A DNA stretch of 12,864 bases, from contig SDUX01000115.1 in NCBI GenBank assembly GCA_008729055.1, positions 1 through 12,864 on the forward strand, written 5' to 3'. The notes under the pieces were generated by a model. The model worked only from the letters and a program-made list of their open reading frames with translations, did no database searches and had not been told where the DNA came from. Below, in pieces: positions 7,992 to 12,864 of the stretch. This DNA comes from Pyropia haitanensis. Lineage: Eukaryota; Rhodophyta; Bangiophyceae; Bangiales; Bangiaceae. The position numbers were made by a program, and so were the translations under genes. Position 1 is the first letter of the stretch; every line of letters starts with the position of its first letter.

Positions 7992-10900
7992 TCATAGGGG
8001 GTCGGCGCCACCGCCGCCGCCGCCTCGGTCCGGAGTCTGCCGCAGCATCCGCTGCAACGCCTGGAGCGACGACGCTGCGCTCAGCGACGGTGGCGCCTCC
8101 AGCGCATTGAGGTTGGCCACGGGCAGTGGCGGCGGCGGCGGCGGCGGCGCTGGCGGCGGCGGCGCTGGCGCTGCTGCTGGCGGCGGGGGGATGGTAGGTG
8201 TACGGCCGCGCGCCGCATCAGCGGCGGCGCCGCCAATACCGCCGCCTCCAGCTGGGTCGCCCGCGGCCGACCCAGCGGTGGTTGCGGCGCCAAGCCGACC
8301 CCCGCGTTGAGCGCCGCCTGCATCTGCGCAAGCTGCTGCTGCTGCTGGTGATGCAGCTGTGCAAACTGCCGCTGCTGCTGCTGCTCAAACTGCAGCTGTG
8401 CCAGCTGCTGTCGGCGCTGAGAGGCGTCCTGCTGGTGGGCTTGCTGCTGCTGCTGGAGGGCTTGCTGCTGCTGCTGTTGGAGGGCTTGGAGCTGCTGCAG
8501 CTGCTGAGCTTGCTGCTGCTGCTGCACACGCCGTGCCTGAGCCGCCGACTCTCGCACACGTTGCGCAGATCGCGCATCATGGGCCCGCTGGAGCGCGACG
8601 ACCATGTCATCCGGTACGCCTGACCGTCGACGCCGGCGTGGTGCCGGTGCAATGGGCGGTGGCACAAGACCAGGCGGAAGCGGTAGACGTGCGGCAGCAG
8701 CAGCGGCGGCAGCAGCGGCACCCGCAGGCCGCGCCCTGTTCGCTGCCAGGATGCGGGCGTGGTTGGCTGCCCGCTGGGCGGGCGTCTCGGCGGCTGCGTT
8801 CTTCGCCCGAAAATCGGCCAAAGAGGGCAAGGACATCCTCGAGCGTCAGCCGCTGGCGGCCCCAGCGTCTGCACGCCCTCCCACACCCAACGCCACCGTC
8901 GGCCATCTCCTGCTTCTTGTCCTGGATTTCAAGGATCTTGGTCTCCACCGACGCCGCGATGTAGAGGCGATAGACAAAGACAGCCTTGGTCTGTCCAATG
9001 CGGTGGCAGCGGCCCACAGCTTGCCGCTTCCACAGCAGGATTCCACCAACCTGGAGCGAGCACAGGGGATCAGCAATGGATGCGGACAAAGACAGCGGCG
9101 GAGAGCCAAACCAGAGCAAAGAAGGGTCAGCAAAGCACATGGGCGGAACAGTCACACAGGAAAACACGGCCACGACGAGCGGCCGTCATAGCACAGGCAA
9201 GTCCACGAACAAGCCACGACAACCCACGGCCGCTCATCCTCATCCATCAACGTACATATCCATCATGAACACATGGTTCGCGTTGGTGAGATTGAGCCCG
9301 TCCCCCGCTGCGTGCAGCGACATCAGCATAACGGTCGCAGTCCGAGCGCGACTTAAATTCATCAATCGCCTTGTCCGGTCCTCCACCCGCATGCTCCCGT
9401 CGATACGGGTGTGGCGGATACCTTCCTGCTCCAGGGGCACCTCAATGAGGTCCAGCATGCCCGTCCACTGAGAGTAGACGAGTGCTTTCTCTCCGGCTTG
9501 GTCCCCTTAGCAGGTTCAGCTCATCCATCAGAGCCTGGATTTTGGTGGACAGCAGGAACTGACGACCAGCGTTCTCATCAGGACCTGCCGCTGCCGCCGC
9601 CGCCGTCGCCGCTGCGGCTGACTTCACCGGCGGCGCCTCCTCGGCATCCTCTTCCTCGTCCACCGCCCCCTTGTCAGCCTTGATGGCAAGCGCGGCACTC
9701 TTGGTGTCCGCGCGCGCCGCCGCCCTGCGCTTGCCAGCTTCTAGCGCGTCAATGACCATGTCGTCAAACCGCTCAATGTCGGCGCTGTGGCCGCCCTTGG
9801 CTTGCAGGCGCGCTGGTGCTTTGCCCTTCCCTTTGCCCTTGCCCTTGCTGACGGCAGCGGCGGCCTTGGCGCCCACCGTCGATGCCTCCTTCCGCTGCTC
9901 GTACACAGCGTGCACCTCCTGCCGAATGAGGCTCAGGTCCAACTTGGCGTTGGTATCAGCCAGCGACTGGCGGCACTGGGGGCACGAGTCGCTCTCGGCA
10001 GCCCAACGGCTGTTGCATGCGCCGCAACTAAAGTGGCCGCACGACGTCACAATCGCCTCCCGCCCAAGGCCATCAAAGCAGATGGGGCACACCTTGCCCT
10101 CGTCGCTCTCGCTGTCGGGCGCGAGCAGCTCGATGAGGCGCTTCTGAACCCCCTCCGGCAGCGCGGATAGCAACGACGCGCCGCTAGCAATGCGGGTGGC
10201 GGCCTGTTCCAGTTCCTCCCGCGAGAAGCCATCGTCCTTCGTAATCAAGTGGGGGTGCGAGCACGCCTGCCGCAGCCGCAGGAGCAGCACCAGCACGGAA
10301 AAGAGGTTGGCCATGACGGTGCCGGCCTTGACAAACTTATTGAACTCGACACGGGACTTGGTCTCCAGCGCCATGTACACGGCGCGCTCGTCAGGGGAAA
10401 ACTGCAGCGCCCGCAGCTCAACGTTCTTTGGCGGCAGCACCAGGATGGGCACGCCGTCCACCTTCTCGCTCTTGGTCCGCCGCAGGAGGACGGTGCCGAG
10501 GATCACCTGAAACCGTTTGAAAGTCCGCTCACGCACCGCCGCGTGGTTGGAGTTGAGCCGCTTCTTCCACACCTTGGACCACTGCGAGTACGTGTCCACA
10601 ATGTAGTAGCGGAGGAAGAGAAATAGCGAGTAGATGTCGTCCACGCTATTCTGGATTGGCGTGCCAGACAGGCACCAGCGCCGCTCCGCTGGGAGCATGT
10701 AGGCCGCGCGAGCCTGCAAAGCACGCCGGTTCTTGATCACCTGCGCCTCGTCGAGGACGATACGGAACCAGCGCACCTTGAACAGCGCCCCCCGAATCTT
10801 CTGGGTGATGGGATGCCCGGATGCGTCCACCGTCTCCACCTCCTTGGGTGCCTCCTTGCTCACCACAGAGTAGGAGGTGATGACAATGTCATGCTGCGCC

Positions 10901-12744
10901 AGCTCCCGGGGGTCCTTGGTTCTCCCTGGCCCGTGGTAGATGAGAACAGAGGGCTTGAACGCCGGGTCGATGCGCGAGGAGAACTCCTCCCGCCACACCT
11001 GCAGCACCGACAGAGGGGCGACGATAAGGGTGCGGAGCTTGGACGGGGAGCCGTCCTCCTTTGGCGGCGGCCGCTCCTTAAGGATGAGTGCCACCGTCGA
11101 GAGCGTCTTTCCCAGGCCCATCTCGTCGGCCAAGATACCGCCCCGCGGGCCCGCTGACGACGTTTGCTCGCGGTTGATCATCCACGCCAGCGCCCGCTTC
11201 TGATGTCGCAGCAGCGACACGTTCATCTCAAACGGGGTGTCTCCCTCGGTAGTCGCGTCCGCGTTGGTGTTATTCTGCCCGTACAGCTCCTTCATATAGT
11301 CGGACGAGAACTCCCCAGCTGCACCACCACGTGCCGCGAAGTCGAGACTGTCAATCCCGTCGCCGCCGTCGGCAGCCTTGTCCAATCGATCCATCTCCGC
11401 TTCCGCGTCTGCTTGCTCGTCGTCGAGCAGGGCCTGGTCGGCATAGCAGGCGCCAGCGCCGCAACCATACCCGTTCCCGTCAGGTGCGGCGCGGCCGCCG
11501 CGGCGGGAGGGAACACCGATGCGGGCATCCATCGCCGCCTCCTCTTCTTCCTCCGTGAGCTCCCGTTGAGGCGCCCGCCGGGCGTGGGGGATGTCCCGAA
11601 GAGACGACCCGAACCCAGCCTTTCCGCCCCCACCCGCAACGGCTGTGCCCTTGGCTGACCCCGCGCCGGTCGGGGGCATACGGTCAGAGTCCTTGCGAGG
11701 GGCAGCCACGCAAACTCCTCATTGAGCAACTCGTCCACGTCAATGGGGTCGTCCTTGGTGCCAATCCCTACCGATGATGAGCGGCCGCGGGGGCGGAACG
11801 ACCAGCAGTCGCAACGGGGAGGTCATCGTCAGGAATGTCGTACGTCAGCGACCCAGAGGCCGCCCCGGGTGGAGCGGCACCGGCCCCAGCGCCAGGCAAT
11901 CGCCGCGTGGCGGCGCCCTTGACGTCCCCCTGCCCATACAGGCCGGCTGGTGGCAGGAACGACACCTCTTCGTCCACAGAGACCACCTCCCCCTGCACGT
12001 CACCGCTTGCACCCGCCGCAGCCCGTGCGGGAGACGCCGACAAGGGCGAAATCTCATCCTCGTCGGGCACGTCCCCATACAGGGTGGAAGAAAAGAAGCG
12101 GTTCGAGCCCCCCCCGCCCGCCGCCGCCCGCCGGTGGCAGAGGGCCAGCCGGCCGGGGCGCAACCGCCGCAACCGCCGCCGCCGCCGCCGCTGCAATGGC
12201 CGCCGCCACGTCTGGCACCTGCTGCGGCGGCGGCGGCAGGCACGGCACGCCCGCCGAGCCGCCCACGGCGCCCCAGCCGGCCGGCGCAGACGCCCACGCC
12301 TTGACATCGCCGCCGTCTGTCGACAGCCCCGCCGCCGCGGGCGCGGCGGCTGCGGCAGGCCCACCAGCCAGGCCGCCCGCCAGCCACGGCTTCACATCTG
12401 GCCGCGGCGGCGCCCACCCCTTCAGCCCGACGGTGGCGCCCACATCAGGTGGCGCCACCCCCGCACGATCAACTTGGTCCTTGGCCATCCCCGCAAACGC
12501 CGGGCACCGCCGCCGCCGCCGGGCGCCACGCCCCATCCGCCAGCCCCCCCCCACCCACCACCGCACCTCCTCCCCCAGGGGCCGTCCCCGCCGCCGCCGC
12601 CGCCGCCGCCCCATCCGCGTCGTCGTCGTCGTCACTCAGCAGGCACACCACGTCTTCCTCCACTGCTTCGACCGTTGGCGCCGCCCGCCCGCCGCTGGGC
12701 GACACGCATAGCCGCTTGGCGGGCGGCGCGCCGGGCGTTTGCAT
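7992..12744 (-). CDS. SNF2-family ATPase with embedded RING finger, Uls1/Rad5-Rad16 type, frame-disrupted
   Basis: Nuclear DNA translocase and probable E3 ubiquitin ligase. ATPase motifs: DEMGLGKT (11104-11127), DEAQ (10741-10752), LSGTPIQN near 10635, LRLRQACSHPHLI near 10255, then a C3HC4 RING, CPIC...CGHFSCGAC...CPQC (9973-10089), inserted before the second helicase half as in Rad5, HLTF, Rad16 and Uls1. Next come ALVYSQWTGMLDLI (about 9495-9450), HAAGDGLNLTNANHVF (about 9320-9270) and GRCHRIGQTKAVFVYR (about 9015-8970). The AGTVMANLFSVLVLLLRLRQ stretch resembles Uls1 most. The N terminus (MQTPGAPPAKRLCV) has a basic patch and a SUMO-interacting-like VVCLLSDDDDD; no HIRAN domain is seen. 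The C terminus is Ala-, Gln- and Pro-rich, ending LQALQRMLRQTPDRGGGGGGADPL. Length is about 1,510 residues. Frame changes occur near 12500, 12108-12115, 11795, 11710, 9503, 9020-9050, 8820 and 8299-8303; one intron is at 9051-9255. The start ATG 12744 is chosen because the conserved-looking N terminus begins there. Confidence 0.88.
8321..8524 (-). repeat. CAG/CTG trinucleotide-rich tract encoding a glutamine-rich region
   Basis: The plus strand reads as imperfect CTG repeats; the minus strand encodes about 68 residues that are mostly Gln in runs of two to six, interrupted by Ala, Leu, His and Phe. It lies in the C-terminal extension of the SNF2 protein after an Ala-rich stretch and is followed by a Pro-rich segment. 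Interrupted CAG tracts are prone to length change. The region is likely disordered or coiled-coil and is not part of the ATPase core. Confidence 0.85.
9051..9255 (-). other. Spliceosomal intron in the SNF2 gene
   Basis: On the minus strand a GTACGT donor directly follows ...FMMD plus two bases of a codon, and the acceptor is CTGAT-CCCCTGTGCTCGCTCCAG; CTGAT is a plausible branch site about 20 bases upstream. Removing these 205 bases joins the motif V region (NANHVFMMD) to a sequence encoding WWNPAVE, exactly as the family requires, except that one extra T next to the acceptor and one extra base in the GCGGCAAG that follows put the segments out of frame. The intron interior has stops in the flanking frame. 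Confidence 0.7.
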
Positions 12745-12840
12745 CGCACGCGCACACACCCACGCAACCAGGCAGGCGCCCACGCGGGGGCGCGGCAACG
12801 TGGGGGAGAGGACGACGGGCAAGCGTCCAACCAGCCGCCG

Positions 12841-12864
12841 ATGGAGGAGGTGAACGCCCAGACC
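12841..12864 (+). CDS. Possible start of a divergent gene, cut by the window edge
   Basis: ATG GAG GAG GTG AAC GCC CAG ACC is open to the end of the window (MEEVNAQT). The ATG follows gccgccg and is followed by G, a favourable eukaryotic start context. It faces away from the SNF2 gene, whose ATG is at 12744, leaving 96 bases between the two starts as a possible shared promoter with no TATA element. Eight codons are too few to identify anything, and chance is a real alternative. Confidence 0.3.

Noticed and set aside
12095..12115. GGTTCGAGCC resembling a tRNA B box
   Set aside because: No A box, cloverleaf or anticodon arm fits around it, and the region encodes the SNF2 N-terminal extension on minus.
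3611..12744. A functional linkage between the phosphate transporter and the SNF2-RING gene
   Set aside because: They are separate eukaryotic genes 1.28 kb apart with their own ends; there is no evidence of co-transcription or a shared pathway.

Overview
The window reads as nuclear DNA of a GC-rich eukaryote. There are no operons or ribosome-binding sites. One gene carries a spliceosomal intron (GTACGT donor, CTGAT branch-like element, CAG acceptor), and both recognisable proteins have long Ala/Gly/Pro/Gln low-complexity stretches. An SPX domain fused to an SLC13-type phosphate transporter (Pho87/Pho90/Pho91 architecture) beside an Uls1/Rad5-Rad16-type SNF2-RING protein fits a fungus best, perhaps an early-diverging or zoosporic one. 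Other protists and green algae also carry SPX-SLC13 proteins, so the placement is an inference.

Layout. Positions 1-1000 are less GC-rich by eye and hold no gene I can support; they contain a near-perfect 79-bp palindrome (356-434) inside a cluster of five GATAAC/GTTATC words. Positions 1000-1870 hold only overlapping open frames that I cannot assign. A plus-strand gene of unknown function is likely between about 1875 and 2648, and a second coding-like plus-strand stretch lies at 3092-3375. Converging on these, the SPX-SLC13 phosphate transporter runs on the minus strand from 6709 to 3611, with a TATA box just upstream and a textbook G-quadruplex motif about 260 bp upstream. A 1.28-kb spacer with a tandem 71-bp repeat separates it from the large minus-strand SNF2/RING gene (12744 to 7992). 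At the right edge a plus-strand gene may begin at 12841, divergent from the SNF2 gene.

The dominant anomaly is that all the credible genes change reading frame repeatedly by one base, often at or beside G/C homopolymers, while the segments between stay open and conserved. The best single explanation is consensus error in a long-read or low-coverage assembly. Real pseudogenisation or frameshift decoding is less likely but not excluded. Functionally the two main genes are unrelated neighbours: one is a phosphate transporter with an inositol-pyrophosphate-sensing domain, the other a nuclear ATP-dependent translocase and probable SUMO-targeted ubiquitin ligase. I see no convincing multi-gene novel system here. 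The points most worth following are the palindrome/GATA cluster, the SUMO-interacting and Lys-x-Trp motifs of the SNF2 protein, and the unassigned plus-strand gene.
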